Assembly: GCF_009192775.1 (NCBI RefSeq)
Contig: NZ_VTFX01000001.1
Coordinates: 1,178,001-1,242,000, forward strand
Direction of reading: 5' to 3'
Origin: Arthrobacter yangruifuii
GTDB taxonomy: Bacteria; Actinomycetota; Actinomycetes; Actinomycetales; Micrococcaceae
Length of the DNA: 64,000 nucleotides
The position numbers were made by a program, and so were the translations under genes. This document shows positions 47,541-56,761 of the stretch, in pieces (position 1 is the first letter of the stretch; each line of letters opens with the position of its first letter). The notes under the pieces were generated by a model. The model searched no databases, was not told the DNA's origin, and saw only the letters and a list, made by a program, of their open reading frames with translations.

Positions 47541-48359
47541 TTACAGGAGGTCGTCCAGGTCGGGATTCAGGCGCTGGAGCACTTCGCTGTGGAGCGTCCC
47601 ATTGGTGGCCAGGGCGTTTCCGCCGAACGGACCGTCCTCTCCTTCGAGGGAGGAGAACCGGCCGCCGGCCTCGGTGACGATGGGTACGAGGGCCGCCATG
47701 TCATAAAGGTTCAGCTCAGGCTCGCAGGCAATGTCCACGGCCCCCTCGGCCACCATGCAGTAGGACCAGAAGTCACCGTAGGCACGGGTGCGCCAGACGG
47801 ACTCGGTCAGGTCGAGGAACTCTTCCAGGTTGCCGCGGTCCTTCCAGCCGCCGAGGCTGGAGTAGGACAGCGAGGCATCCGACAGCCGGGACACGTTGGA
47901 GACGCGCAGCCGGGTGGCTGCGGCGAGGGAACGGCCCATATAGGCTCCGGTTCCTGTGGCGGCCCACCAGCGCTTGCCCAGCGCGGGCGCGCTGACGACG
48001 CCGACCACGGGTACGCCGTCGTCGACCAAGGAGATCAGGGTGGCCCAGACGGGGACGCCGCGGATGAAGTTCTTGGTGCCGTCGATCGGATCGATGATCC
48101 ACCGGCGCGGGCCGGAGCCGCTGGACCCGAATTCCTCGCCCAGGACGGCATCGCGGGGCCGGGCGCGGGAAAGCTGCCCGCGGATGGCGTCTTCAGCGGC
48201 CTTGTCGGCATCGGTGACAGGGGTGAAATCCGGCTTGGTCTCGATCTTCAGGTCCAGGGCCCGGAAGCGGGACATGGTCTGGTCATCCACGGAGTCGGCC
48301 ATGACATGGGCCAGGCGCAGGTCATCGTTGTAGTTCTGAGCGAACGGCATACTGTCCAA
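47541..48359 (-). CDS. hisN: inositol monophosphatase-family phosphatase, HisN-like (histidinol-phosphatase)
   Basis: A 272-residue Mg-dependent phosphatase. The TTG at 48359 has AAAGGA at close spacing. The ATG at 48350 is the alternative. Metal-site motifs are LGEEFGSSG near residue 76, RRWIIDPIDGTKNFIRGVP near 88 and the C-terminal ELNLYDMAALVPIVTEAGGR near 215. Actinobacteria commonly use an IMPase-type HisN for histidine biosynthesis, and proximity to aroA and rsgA is recalled from relatives. Inositol- or fructose-bisphosphatase activity cannot be excluded from sequence. It follows rsgA by 101 bp. Confidence 0.85.
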   Translation of the reverse strand: MDSMPFAQNYNDDLRLAHVMADSVDDQTMSRFRALDLKIETKPDFTPVTDADKAAEDAIRGQLSRARPRDAVLGEEFGSSGSGPRRWIIDPIDGTKNFIRGVPVWATLISLVDDGVPVVGVVSAPALGKRWWAATGTGAYMGRSLAAATRLRVSNVSRLSDASLSYSSLGGWKDRGNLEEFLDLTESVWRTRAYGDFWSYCMVAEGAVDIACEPELNLYDMAALVPIVTEAGGRFSSLEGEDGPFGGNALATNGTLHSEVLQRLNPDLDDLL

Positions 48360-48460
48360 CTTATCCTTTGTCGGCGGGCAGATGCCCGCATTACGCCCGG
48401 GACGGGCAATGTTCTGGTGAATCCCGCGAGGGAACCCCCGGCTGGAAACCGGGCGGGAAG

Positions 48461-49576
48461 CTATTGCTCGCCCAGTTCCTTGGCGGAGGACTTGTTCTCC
48501 GTGCGGGTTCCCGTACCGAGCAGCCGCCGCAGGGAGGCGAGCCGGGCCGGTCCCGACGGGCCGGCGTGCCCGCCGTCCACCCAGGGGTCCAGTCCGCAGC
48601 CGACGGCGGCCGAATCATGCCGGCAGCCGCGTTCGCAGTCGGCGGTACCCGGCTCCAGGTCGGGGAACGCCTGCAGGATCCGGTCCGGATCCACATGGGC
48701 CAGGCCGAAGGAGCGGATCCCCGGAGTGTCAATAATCCAGCTGCCCGGCGGCGAATCGCTCAGCCGCAGCGCCAGCGCCGAGGAGGACGTGTGCCGGCCG
48801 CGCCCGGTGACGGCATTGACGCCCCCGGTGGCGCGGGTGGAACCGGTCAGGGCATTGACGAGGGTGGATTTGCCGACGCCGGAGGGTCCCACCAGCACGC
48901 TGACGTTGCCCTTCAGCACCTCATGCAGTGCCTCGACGGCGGTGCCCTGTAGCCGGGCGGAGAGCCCGTCGTCGGAGCGGGCATCGATGCCGGACGCATC
49001 GGCGGCCGCAGTGCGGCTGATGATGACGTCCATATCCAGGTGCTCGTAGTTGGCCAGCAGCTCGGCCGGGTCCTTGATATCCGCCTTGGTAATGCACAGG
49101 ACCGGGGAGATCCCGGCGTCGTACGCGGCCACCAGGGCCCGGTCTATGAAACCGGTCCGCGGCTCGGGGTTGGCTGCGGCCACCACGATCACCAGCTGGT
49201 CCGCGTTGGCCACCACCACGCGTTCCACGGGATCCGTGTCATCGGCGCTGCGCCGCAGCACCGTGGCCCGCTCCTCCACGCGCACCAGCCGGGCGAGGGT
49301 GTCCGGGGCGCCGGTGACGTCTCCGACCAGTGCCACCCGGTCTCCGGCCACTACCGGGGTGCGCCGCAGCTCGCGGGCACGGGCGGCAATGACGGTGCGT
49401 TCATCGGGGGTGTCTTCATCCACCACGGCGGTGTACCGGCCGCGGTCCACGGTGATGATCCGGCCGATGACGGCGTCGTCGTGGGCTGGCCGGTCCTTGG
49501 TGCGGGGGCGGGACCCTTTTTTGTTCGGGCGGACGCGGACGTCGGATTCATCCCATCCGCTGGTGCTGCGTGTCAT
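48461..49576 (-). CDS. rsgA: ribosome small-subunit-dependent GTPase A
   Basis: Circularly permuted GTPase that checks late 30S assembly. The ATG at 49576 (GGAAGC upstream) gives 371 residues and overlaps the aroA stop by four bases. An OB-fold N-terminus ([16 protein letters not shown] near residue 48) is followed by the G4 motif ITKAD near 160. Next come G1 [15 protein letters not shown] near 232, G3 DTPGIRSFG near 285, and a C-terminal zinc-binding [17 protein letters not shown] basic N-terminal extension of about 45 residues ([18 protein letters not shown]) is typical for actinobacteria. Confidence 0.95.
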   Translation of the reverse strand: MTRSTSGWDESDVRVRPNKKGSRPRTKDRPAHDDAVIGRIITVDRGRYTAVVDEDTPDERTVIAARARELRRTPVVAGDRVALVGDVTGAPDTLARLVRVEERATVLRRSADDTDPVERVVVANADQLVIVVAAANPEPRTGFIDRALVAAYDAGISPVLCITKADIKDPAELLANYEHLDMDVIISRTAAADASGIDARSDDGLSARLQGTAVEALHEVLKGNVSVLVGPSGVGKSTLVNALTGSTRATGGVNAVTGRGRHTSSSALALRLSDSPPGSWIIDTPGIRSFGLAHVDPDRILQAFPDLEPGTADCERGCRHDSAAVGCGLDPWVDGGHAGPSGPARLASLRRLLGTGTRTENKSSAKELGEQ

Positions 49577-50889
49577 GCTTCCGCCGTTCGGGTCAACTGC
49601 CGCCACAGCTCGGGAAACTGGGGCAGCGTTTTGGCTGTTGTCTCAATGTCGCGGACGACGACGCCGGGTACGGCCAGGCCGATCAGGGCGCCGGCGGTGG
49701 CCATTCGGTGGTCAGCGTAGGTTTCCCAGGTGCCGGCGTGCAGGGGAGCGGGCCGGATGACGAGGCCGTCTGCGGTTTCTTCCGCGTCGCCGCCGAGCCG
49801 GTTGATTTCGGTGACCAGTGCGGCCAGCCGGTCGGTTTCGTGGCCGCGCAGGTGGGCAATGCCGGTCAGGGTGGAGGGTGAGGCGGCCAGGGCGCACACG
49901 GCGGCCACCGTGGGGGCAAGCTCGCTGGTGTCGGCCAGGTCAGCGCCGCGGATGCTGCCGGTGCCGGTGACGGTGAGGGTTCCGTCCGCCAGTTCCACGC
50001 GGGCACCGAGCGCGGGGAGGATGGTCCGCCATTTGTCGCCCACCTGGGTGGTGGAGGCGGGCCAGCCGGTCATCCGGACCGTTCCGCCCGCGACGAGCGC
50101 GGCGGCCAGGAAAGGGCCGGCGTTGGAGAGGTCCGGTTCAACGGTGGCGTCGAACGCAGCCACGGGGCCGGGGGCCACGCGCCATTCGTTGGGCACGGAA
50201 TCGTCAACATCCACGCCGACGCCGCGCAGCACGGCCACCGTCATGGCAATGTGATCCGGGCTGGGGACGGTGCTGCCGCGGTGCACGAGGTGCAGGCCGT
50301 CGTCGAAGCGCGGGGCCGCGAGCAGCAGGGCCGAGACGAACTGCGAGGAGGCTCCGGCGTCAATTTCCAGGCGGCCGCCGGCAATGTGCCCGGATCCGGT
50401 GACGGTGAAGGGAAGGGCTCCGGTGCCGCCGTCGTCCACCTGCACCCCGAGGGCGCGCAGCGCGTCGATGACGGCGGACATGGGCCGGGTCCGGGCATGC
50501 GGATCACCGTCAAACGCCGTGGTGCCGCCCGCGAGGGCAGCCAGCGGCGGCACGAAACGCATGACCGTGCCGGCCAGGCCGCAGTCCACCCTGCGCGTAC
50601 CGGGGGCTGCCGGGGGAAGGGGATCGATCAGCAGATCCGGTCCGAAGGCGCCGTCACCGGCGATTTCCGTGACGGTTGCTCCGAGGCTCCGCAGCGCGGA
50701 AACCATCAGCTCCGAGTCCCGCGAATGCAGGGGTGCCCGCAGCCGTGACCTGCCCTCGGCAAGGGCGGCGAGGACCAGATAGCGGTTGGTCAGCGACTTC
50801 GAGCCCGGTACGGAAACGGTTGCGTCCACGGGCGAAGCGGCGAAGGGTGCCGGCCAGTGTGCCGGCACCCCGGCGTTCGGAGCACTCAT
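49573..50889 (-). CDS. aroA: 3-phosphoshikimate 1-carboxyvinyltransferase (EPSP synthase)
   Basis: Sixth step of the shikimate pathway: shikimate-3-phosphate plus PEP to EPSP. 438 residues, ATG start. Landmarks are [20 protein letters not shown] near residue 28, [16 protein letters not shown] near 57, the PEP-site [17 protein letters not shown] near 103 (LAGT variant common in actinobacteria), [19 protein letters not shown] near 180, and [16 protein letters not shown] near 367. It lies five bases after the DoxX-like gene stop and overlaps rsgA. Confidence 0.96.
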   Translation of the reverse strand: MSAPNAGVPAHWPAPFAASPVDATVSVPGSKSLTNRYLVLAALAEGRSRLRAPLHSRDSELMVSALRSLGATVTEIAGDGAFGPDLLIDPLPPAAPGTRRVDCGLAGTVMRFVPPLAALAGGTTAFDGDPHARTRPMSAVIDALRALGVQVDDGGTGALPFTVTGSGHIAGGRLEIDAGASSQFVSALLLAAPRFDDGLHLVHRGSTVPSPDHIAMTVAVLRGVGVDVDDSVPNEWRVAPGPVAAFDATVEPDLSNAGPFLAAALVAGGTVRMTGWPASTTQVGDKWRTILPALGARVELADGTLTVTGTGSIRGADLADTSELAPTVAAVCALAASPSTLTGIAHLRGHETDRLAALVTEINRLGGDAEETADGLVIRPAPLHAGTWETYADHRMATAGALIGLAVPGVVVRDIETTAKTLPQFPELWRQLTRTAEA

Positions 50890-50894
50890 TGCTG

Positions 50895-51443
50895 CTAGGA
50901 ACCGACGATGTCCGAAGCGGCGTTGGACACGGCCTTGAGCTGCTTGCGCGTGCCCTTGGACACTGACTTCGACACTGCGCGGGTCTTGCGGCTGGTATCC
51001 GAGGCCAGATGGCCGGCACGCCAGGCCAGGCCCGGACGGCCGTTGGTGTCCACGGCGGCGAGCAGGACGCCGCCGATGAGGGAGAGGTTCTTGAGCAGCT
51101 GGTAGCGGCGCTCCTTGCGGTCTGCCGCGGTGGAAGCCTCGGCGTTGCGGTACTCCACCACGGTGTTCAGGGCCGCGGTTCCGGCCAGCAGGAGGGACGC
51201 CAGCCGGGCGAACTTGCCCGTGCCGAGCATTGAGGCAGCTCCCACCTGGGTGTAGCCGACAACCTTGGCGACCAGTGCCGGGTTGGACGTGAAGGCTGCG
51301 GCGGAAGGAACGGTGCTGCCGATCTTCTTCAGCGTGGGGGCGAGCTGTTCAGCGGTCTGGTCAGCGTTCCGGAGGCGCTCCACGCCTACGGCAACGAAAC
51401 CGGTGGCGAGCAGCGGGCGGGCAATCAAACGGACTATCGACAT
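50895..51443 (-). CDS. DoxX-family membrane protein
   Basis: A 182-residue membrane protein from the ATG at 51443 (GGAG nine bases upstream, a much better start than the longer frame). The core is DoxX-like: [20 protein letters not shown] at the N-terminus, [17 protein letters not shown] near residue 58, [20 protein letters not shown] near 80 and [20 protein letters not shown] near 118. A Lys/Arg-rich C-terminal tail of about 50 residues is unusual in length. DoxX proteins are linked to redox homeostasis in other actinobacteria. Here the gene is divergent from the redox sigma factor gene sigH, and it is first in the aroA-rsgA run. Confidence 0.85.
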   Translation of the reverse strand: MSIVRLIARPLLATGFVAVGVERLRNADQTAEQLAPTLKKIGSTVPSAAAFTSNPALVAKVVGYTQVGAASMLGTGKFARLASLLLAGTAALNTVVEYRNAEASTAADRKERRYQLLKNLSLIGGVLLAAVDTNGRPGLAWRAGHLASDTSRKTRAVSKSVSKGTRKQLKAVSNAASDIVGS

Positions 51444-51588
51444 AAGTGCACTCCTGGGAAATTCATCAGTTACGCGTACAAAAACGAGATGTGGTGCTGC
51501 TTCCACCTTAGTCTGGCATTTTGCGCGACCGCACACGTGCCGCCTGCGTGCCTTTACCGGTCCCGGGGCCGTTCTCCGGGGAGGCGGA

Positions 51589-51615
51589 GGGAATACGGGG
51601 CACGGCGCCGTCGTT
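51589..51615 (+). promoter_or_regulatory. SigR/SigH-type promoter upstream of sigH
   Basis: GGGAAT at 51589-51594 followed after exactly 18 bases by GTT at 51613-51615. This fits the GGAAT-N18-GTT consensus of promoters used by SigR/SigH redox sigma factors. It lies 48 bases before the GTG start of the sigma gene itself, so the gene is probably autoregulated. Predicted RNA start near 51622. Confidence 0.85.
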
Positions 51616-51662
51616 GGGACCAGTATCAGGATGTGCATTATCAACAGTCAGGAGACAGCATC

Positions 51663-52436
51663 GTGCCAGCCGCCACGCTGACGACAGCGCGGACCACCCG
51701 CGGGCCGAAGCTCAACGTGCGGGTTCCCGCCCGCACCGTAGACTTGGAGGTGATGAGAACTGATGCGCCGGAAGGCAGCCCCCACGTGGAAAACTTCGAG
51801 CTCGACGTTGCCACCGAATCGGAAGAGGCACGCAAGCTCCGCTTCGAGCAGGACGCCATGCAGTATGTGGACCAGCTCTATTCGGCGGCCATGCGCATGG
51901 CGCGCAACCCCTCGGATGCGGAGGACCTGGTCCAGGAGGCCTACACCAAGGCGTTCTCCGCCTTCCACCAGTACCGGCCGGGTACCAACCTCAAGGCCTG
52001 GCTGTACCGGATCCTGACCAACACCTACATCAACCTTTACCGGAAGCGGCAGCGGGAACCCCTGCAGGCCAACTCCGACGGCGTTGAGGACTGGCAGTTG
52101 GCCCGTTCGGCCGAACACACCTCCACTGGGCTCCGCTCGGCGGAAGCAGTTGCCCTGGACCATCTGCCGGATTCCGACGTAAAAGACGCCCTGCAGGCCA
52201 TTCCGGAGGAGTTCCGGCTTGCCGTCTACTTCTCCGATGTGGAGGGCTTCGCCTACAAGGAAATTTCAGAAATCATGAACACGCCGATCGGCACCGTGAT
52301 GTCCCGGCTGCACCGCGGGCGCAAGATGCTCCGCGAGCTGTTGGCGGAGTATGCACACGAGCGCGGTATCAAGGGCAAAATGTCCGCAGCCGAAGCCGCC
52401 GGCGGATCAACCAAGAAACAGGGGAATGAGCTATGA
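51663..52436 (+). CDS. sigH: redox-responsive ECF sigma factor SigH/SigR
   Basis: RNA polymerase sigma factor of the thiol-stress type. The GTG at 51663 has GGAG at 51651-51654 eight bases upstream and gives 257 residues. An internal ATG at 51753 (227 residues, conserved core only) is the alternative, but its GGAGG lies just two bases away. Region 2 includes [20 protein letters not shown] and [19 protein letters not shown], followed by [14 protein letters not shown]. Region 4 includes [20 protein letters not shown] and [20 protein letters not shown]. The protein overlaps its anti-sigma RsrA by four bases. Typical regulon members are thioredoxin and mycothiol genes. Confidence 0.94.
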   Translation: MPAATLTTARTTRGPKLNVRVPARTVDLEVMRTDAPEGSPHVENFELDVATESEEARKLRFEQDAMQYVDQLYSAAMRMARNPSDAEDLVQEAYTKAFSAFHQYRPGTNLKAWLYRILTNTYINLYRKRQREPLQANSDGVEDWQLARSAEHTSTGLRSAEAVALDHLPDSDVKDALQAIPEEFRLAVYFSDVEGFAYKEISEIMNTPIGTVMSRLHRGRKMLRELLAEYAHERGIKGKMSAAEAAGGSTKKQGNEL

Positions 52437-52693
52437 GCGATTGCCAGAGCCTGGGCGATTGCGACGACGCCCGCATCGAACGGCTGTACGAATACCTGGA
52501 CGGCGCCCTGTCCCATGATGACCTCGTGGAAATCAAGGAGCACTTGGACGGCTGCCCCGAGTGCGCCCAGGAGCATGACCTGGAGTGCGTGATCCGTTCC
52601 GTGGTGAAGCGCTCCTGCACGGAGGCTGCACCTGAAACGCTGAAGGCCAGCATCCTCTCGCGCATCAGTCAGATCCAGACGGCAGACCACTAG
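52433..52693 (+). CDS. rsrA: zinc-binding anti-sigma factor RsrA
   Basis: An 86-residue ZAS-family anti-sigma factor that holds SigH inactive while reduced and releases it on disulfide formation. The signature [12 protein letters not shown] (H-x3-C-x2-C) is near residue 38, and further Cys residues (SDCQSLGDC at the start, [16 protein letters not shown]) supply the remaining thiols. The ATG overlaps the sigH stop (ATGA), coupling their synthesis at a fixed ratio. A terminator follows 32 bases after the stop. Confidence 0.95.
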   Translation: MSDCQSLGDCDDARIERLYEYLDGALSHDDLVEIKEHLDGCPECAQEHDLECVIRSVVKRSCTEAAPETLKASILSRISQIQTADH

Positions 52694-52724
52694 GATCCTG
52701 CGCGCGGCCGATGGGCCGCGGACA

Positions 52725-52766
52725 GAAAAAGAACCCCCGGCACCTACTGGTTCCGGGGGTTCTTTC
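52725..52766 (+). terminator. rho-independent terminator after sigH-rsrA
   Basis: AGAACCCCCGG pairs with CCGGGGGTTCT (11 bp) around a 12-base loop, followed by TTCT and preceded by an A run, so it may work in both directions. It ends the sigH-rsrA transcript and could also stop transcripts of the bL37 gene coming from the other side. Confidence 0.88.
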
Positions 52767-52804
52767 TGCCTGACCAACTGGTCACGCGGCTACCAAAGCT
52801 TTGC

Positions 52805-52879
52805 TTAGGTGTTGGGACGCTTACCGTGGTTAGCGCCGCCGCGCTTACGGTCACGACGCTTGCGTGCACGCTTGCTCAT
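52805..52879 (-). CDS. 50S ribosomal protein bL37 (24 residues)
   Basis: A very short highly basic protein starting MSKRARKRRDRKRGGANHG and ending KRPNT, identical in kind to the actinobacterial large-subunit protein bL37 (COX24/AURKAIP1-like). AAGGAGG lies about five bases before the ATG at 52879. Gene finders with a 30-codon cutoff miss it. Location next to the sigH-rsrA pair, convergent with it across the terminator, is recalled from related genomes. Confidence 0.92.
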   Translation of the reverse strand: MSKRARKRRDRKRGGANHGKRPNT

Positions 52880-53008
52880 AGCTGCCTCCTTCGATTCGAA
52901 AAGTTCTGCCCTCCAGTGTCCCACATGCCTCACGCGCACGCCTAACGCGTGCCTGCGGCTGCGGTGCCGGGCCGGGAGCGACGGTAACCTGCCGGGCCCT
53001 CCCGGCGT

Positions 53009-54244
53009 CTACACGAACGCTGATTTCCCGGTCACGGCGCGGGCCACGATCAGGGAATTGATTTCGTAACTGCCCTCGTAGGTGTAGAGGATTTCAGCGT
53101 CGCCGAAGAGCTTGCCCATCTCATAGTCCGTGCTGATTCCGTTGCCGCCCAGAAGGGAGCGTCCCATGGCCACCGAGGCGCGGGCCAGCCGGGTGGTGGT
53201 GGATTTGGCCATGGCCGCCTGAACCATCTCCAGCTTTCCGTCCTGCTGGATGGTGGCAAGCTGGGCCATCAGCGCGAGTGAGACGGAGGCATTGCCCAGG
53301 ATCTCGGCGAGCTGCTGCTGGATCAGCTGGAACCGGGCAAGTTCCTTGCCGAACTGTTTCCGGCTCAGGGCGTAGGAACGGGCGACGTCGAAGGCGGCCA
53401 GCTGGATGCCGACGGCCTGCCAGCCCACCCAGGCACGCGAATCGCGCAGCAGTTCGTTGGCCTTGGAAAAGTCGGTGGCACCGGGCAGCAGGTTGGCTGC
53501 CGGGATGCGGACCTCGTCGAGCACGATATCCGCGTTCTGCATGATCCGGAGCCCGATCTTGTTTGCGATCTTTGTGGCGGTGTAGCCGGGCCGGTCCGTT
53601 TCGACGATAAAGCACTTGATCTGCTGGTCCGCGACATCCCTGGCCCAGACCAGGGCAAAGTCGGCAATGGTGCCGGCGCCGATCCAGCGCTTGGCGCCGT
53701 TGATCACCCATTCGTCGTCCTCGCGGCGCGCCGTGGTGGCGAGCCCGCCGGAGATGTCCGATCCGTGATCCGGCTCGGTCAGGGCGAACGCACCGATCCG
53801 GGTCAGGGCATGAAGGCCGGGCAGCCAGCGCTTCTTCTGCTCCTCGGAGCCGAGGGAGTCCACCATGCCGACAATCAGCTCGTTGTGGATCCCCACGAGG
53901 GCGGAGAGGGAAACATCCGCCCGCGCCACCTCCGCGTACATGAGTCCTTTGAACAGCTTCGAGGTTCCGTCGGTCTGCAGGGCGCCGAGGCCGTACTTAC
54001 CCAGCTCGGCGACCAGCTCAACGGGGAATTCCTCCCTGTTCCAGTAGTCGATCGACGCCGCCCGGATGCGCGACTGGAGAAAGGCCCGGACCTCCCGGTA
54101 GCGGGTTTTCTCCTCCGGGGACAGCAGGTCGACGATGTACATGAGGTCGACGTCCGGGAAGGGCGGGACCGGACCGCCGCCCGTAGTCTCCCCGGCGTCC
54201 TGCTCGGCGAGGTCCTGGCTGGTGGCACGTGTCTGTGGCTGCAC
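53009..54244 (-). CDS. acyl-CoA dehydrogenase, glutaryl-CoA dehydrogenase-like
   Basis: FAD enzyme that introduces a 2,3-double bond in an acyl-CoA. The GTG at 54244 (AAGGGATG upstream) gives 411 residues. The upstream continuation of the frame is not family-like. Motifs are LTEPDHGSDISGGLATTARR near residue 165, KRWIGAGTIADFALVWARD near 190, RKQFGKELARFQLIQQQLAE near 305 and a C-terminal YTYEGSYEINSLIVARAVTG, where the Glu corresponds to the catalytic base of glutaryl-CoA dehydrogenase-type enzymes. Given the valine-pathway genes nearby, a short branched-chain substrate such as isobutyryl-CoA is possible. Divergent from the acyl-CoA synthetase gene, 154 bp apart. Confidence 0.9.
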   Translation of the reverse strand: MQPQTRATSQDLAEQDAGETTGGGPVPPFPDVDLMYIVDLLSPEEKTRYREVRAFLQSRIRAASIDYWNREEFPVELVAELGKYGLGALQTDGTSKLFKGLMYAEVARADVSLSALVGIHNELIVGMVDSLGSEEQKKRWLPGLHALTRIGAFALTEPDHGSDISGGLATTARREDDEWVINGAKRWIGAGTIADFALVWARDVADQQIKCFIVETDRPGYTATKIANKIGLRIMQNADIVLDEVRIPAANLLPGATDFSKANELLRDSRAWVGWQAVGIQLAAFDVARSYALSRKQFGKELARFQLIQQQLAEILGNASVSLALMAQLATIQQDGKLEMVQAAMAKSTTTRLARASVAMGRSLLGGNGISTDYEMGKLFGDAEILYTYEGSYEINSLIVARAVTGKSAFV

Positions 54245-54398
54245 GGGCGGGCATCCCTTCGTTGTGGTCCGGCATGGGCAAGCCGGCTCTTCCAAACCCT
54301 TGGACGTCCTAGTATATTCCAGAGTGACGGGGATCACTATCGCGCCGGTGACCGGCCGGGCCCGTTGCCTGCAGGCCGCCATCTTCGAAGGGTGCACT

Positions 54399-56129
54399 AT
54401 GACAGTGACCAGCCGGTTCCGCGAAGCACGGGACCGCCTGCTGAGCCTCCGCGAGGATTATGAGGAGGCGCGGCGCGGGTTCGCATGGCCGCACTTTGAG
54501 CACTTCAACTTCGCGCTGGACTGGTTTGACCAGATTGCGCAGGACCCGGAGAGGGCCGATAATCCGGCACTGGTGATCGTCGAGCAGGACGGGTCAGCCA
54601 CCCGGTGCAGCTACGCGGACCTGTCCCTCCGCTCGGCGCAGGTAGCCAACTGGCTCCGCGGCCACGGTGTGCGGCGCGGGGACCGCATGATCATCATGCT
54701 CGGCAACCAGGTGGAACTGTGGGAGCTGATGCTTGCGGCCATGAAGCTGGGTGTCGTGATGATTCCAACCACCACACTGATGGCCCGGGCGGACCTCACC
54801 GACCGGGTGGAGCGGGGCGGGGCCCGCTGGATTGCGGTCGGCAGTGCCGACATTTCCAAATTTGACGAGGTGCCGGGCAGCTACACGCTGATCGAAGTGG
54901 GCGGCCGGGGTCCTGCCGTGAAGCCCCGGGCGCTGCAGTACAGGGAATCTGCGGAGGCGGGGGAGGGCTTCACCCCGGACGCGCCGACGCGTGCCGACGA
55001 AACCCTGCTGCTCTACTTCACCTCAGGCACCACCTCCAGGGCGAAGCTCGTGGAACACACCCACACCTCCTATCCGGTGGGGCATCTGTCCACGATGTTC
55101 TGGATCGGACTGGAGCCGGGGGACGTGCACCTGAATGTGGCTTCGCCGGGATGGGCCAAGCACGCCTGGTCCAATGTCTTCGCGCCGTGGATCGCCGAAG
55201 CCTGCGTCTTCATCTACAACTATGAACGCTTTGACGCCAAGGCACTCATGGAACAGATGGACCGGGAAGCCGTCACCAGCTTCTGTGCGCCGCCAACTGT
55301 CTGGCGCATGCTCATCCAGGCGGACCTGACGGTGCTGGAGAACCCGCCGGCAAAGGTGGTCTCCGCGGGTGAACCGTTGAACGCCGAGGTGATCGACCAG
55401 GTCCGGCGTGCCTGGGGGCAGACCATCCGGGACGGCTTCGGCCAGACCGAAAGCACCGTGCAGATTGCCAACACTCCGGGGCAGCCGGTAAAACCCGGTG
55501 CCATGGGAAAGCCGCTGCCCGGTTACGACGTGGTGCTGGTGGATCCGGCCACCGGCGCGGAGGGGGATGACGGTGAACTCTGCCTGCGGCTTCACCCCCG
55601 CCCCGTAGGGCTGATGAAGGGCTACAACGGAGATCCCGAAAGGACCGCCGCAGCATTCCGCGACGGCTATTACCACACGGGCGACATGGCTATCCGGGAC
55701 GGGGACGGCATCATCACGTATGTGGGCCGCAGCGACGACGTGTTCAAGTCCTCGGACTACCGGCTCTCTCCGTTCGAGCTGGAAAGCGTGCTGATCGAGC
55801 ACCCGGCCGTAGCCGAAGCGGCCGTTGTCCCTTCCCCGGACCCGATTCGGCTCTCCATGCCCAAGGCCTTCGTGGTGCTTGCCGCCGGTTACGAACCCGG
55901 CCCGGAGCTGGCCGAGGACATTCTGCTGTACTGCCGCACCCACCTGGCACCGTTCAAACGGATCCGCCGGCTGGAGTTCGCCGAACTGCCGAAAACCATC
56001 TCGGGAAAAATCCGGCGGGTTCAACTGCGGCACAGCGAGGAACTCCGCCACGGCGCAACGGCTTCGGAGGCGACGGCGGTCCCCGGGACGGAGTATTCCG
56101 AAGCCGATTTTCCGGCACTGAAAAGCTAG
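54399..56129 (+). CDS. acyl-CoA synthetase (AMP-forming, MACS-like)
   Basis: Activates a carboxylic acid to its CoA thioester through an acyl-adenylate. The ATG at 54399, with AAGGGTG six bases upstream, gives 576 residues. The longer upstream frame overlaps the divergent promoter region. Motifs are LLYFTSGTTSRAKLVEHTHT (P-loop, A3) near residue 205, SFCAPPTVWRML near 292, VSAGEPLNAEV near 320, DGFGQTEST (A5) near 345, GYYHTGDMAIRDGDG (A7) near 425, GRSDDVFKSSDYRLSP (A8) near 443 and the catalytic Lys in LPKTISGKIRR near 530. The medium-chain/methylbutyryl-CoA synthetase pattern fits branched or medium acids. Followed by a MarR gene in the same direction. Confidence 0.92.
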   Translation: MTVTSRFREARDRLLSLREDYEEARRGFAWPHFEHFNFALDWFDQIAQDPERADNPALVIVEQDGSATRCSYADLSLRSAQVANWLRGHGVRRGDRMIIMLGNQVELWELMLAAMKLGVVMIPTTTLMARADLTDRVERGGARWIAVGSADISKFDEVPGSYTLIEVGGRGPAVKPRALQYRESAEAGEGFTPDAPTRADETLLLYFTSGTTSRAKLVEHTHTSYPVGHLSTMFWIGLEPGDVHLNVASPGWAKHAWSNVFAPWIAEACVFIYNYERFDAKALMEQMDREAVTSFCAPPTVWRMLIQADLTVLENPPAKVVSAGEPLNAEVIDQVRRAWGQTIRDGFGQTESTVQIANTPGQPVKPGAMGKPLPGYDVVLVDPATGAEGDDGELCLRLHPRPVGLMKGYNGDPERTAAAFRDGYYHTGDMAIRDGDGIITYVGRSDDVFKSSDYRLSPFELESVLIEHPAVAEAAVVPSPDPIRLSMPKAFVVLAAGYEPGPELAEDILLYCRTHLAPFKRIRRLEFAELPKTISGKIRRVQLRHSEELRHGATASEATAVPGTEYSEADFPALKS

Positions 56130-56170
56130 GCTTGGACCTATGACATCCAGGACGGGCCGCCGGAGGTGCC

Positions 56171-56677
56171 GTGGCAACGCCGCTGCCGCGTGATCCCATA
56201 GCGGACGCCAGGGGAAACTGGGAGCGGGCCGGCTGGTCCGACGTCGCCGCGCCCATGGCTGCGGTGACGGCCATTATGCGGACCCAGCAGCTCCTGCTGG
56301 CCCGGGTTGAGGGTGTCCTGAAACCGTTCGGGCTGACGTTTGCCCGGTACGAACTTCTTGCGCTGCTCAGCTTTGCCCGCAGCGGGGCGCTGCCCATGAA
56401 CAAGGCCAGCGCGCTTCTCCAGGTGCACCCCACCTCGGTGACGAACGCCGTCGACCGCCTGCAGGATGCAGGACTGGTGGTCCGTTCACGGCATCCCACC
56501 GACGGGCGCACCACCCTGGTTGAGCTCACCCGCCAGGGGAAGACCCTGGCCAGGCAGGCGACCCTGGCGCTGAACGAGGAGGTGTTCGCCTCTTCCGGCT
56601 TCCCGGAGCAGGACGTGGATGACCTGATTCAGATCCTGGGCCGTTTCCGCCGGAACGCCGGCGACTTTACCGACTGA
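56171..56677 (+). CDS. MarR-family transcriptional regulator
   Basis: A 168-residue winged-helix regulator. The GTG at 56171 has GGAGG at ideal spacing. Core elements are LLLARVEGVLKPFGLTFARY near residue 40, ALPMNKASALLQVHPTSVTN near 73 and the wing VVRSRHPTDGRTTLVELTRQ. It lies 41 bp after the acyl-CoA synthetase gene and is probably co-transcribed with it. Its likely targets are this unit and the divergent acyl-CoA dehydrogenase, with an acyl-CoA as ligand (inference from similar catabolic regulators). Confidence 0.9.
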   Translation: MATPLPRDPIADARGNWERAGWSDVAAPMAAVTAIMRTQQLLLARVEGVLKPFGLTFARYELLALLSFARSGALPMNKASALLQVHPTSVTNAVDRLQDAGLVVRSRHPTDGRTTLVELTRQGKTLARQATLALNEEVFASSGFPEQDVDDLIQILGRFRRNAGDFTD

Positions 56678-56711
56678 ACCGCGCCGCCATAGCAGCACGG
56701 ACTGAACGGCG

Positions 56712-56746
56712 TCCGCCGGCCCTCCCGGCGCGGGAGGGCCGGCGGA
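56712..56746. terminator. strong hairpin between convergent units
   Basis: A perfect 16-bp GC-rich stem (TCCGCCGGCCCTCCCG and complement) with a three-base GCG loop. It sits between the MarR stop and the stop of the convergent enoyl-CoA hydratase gene (15 bases further). No T tract. Confidence 0.87.
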
Positions 56747-56761
56747 TGCGTAACGTACAGG

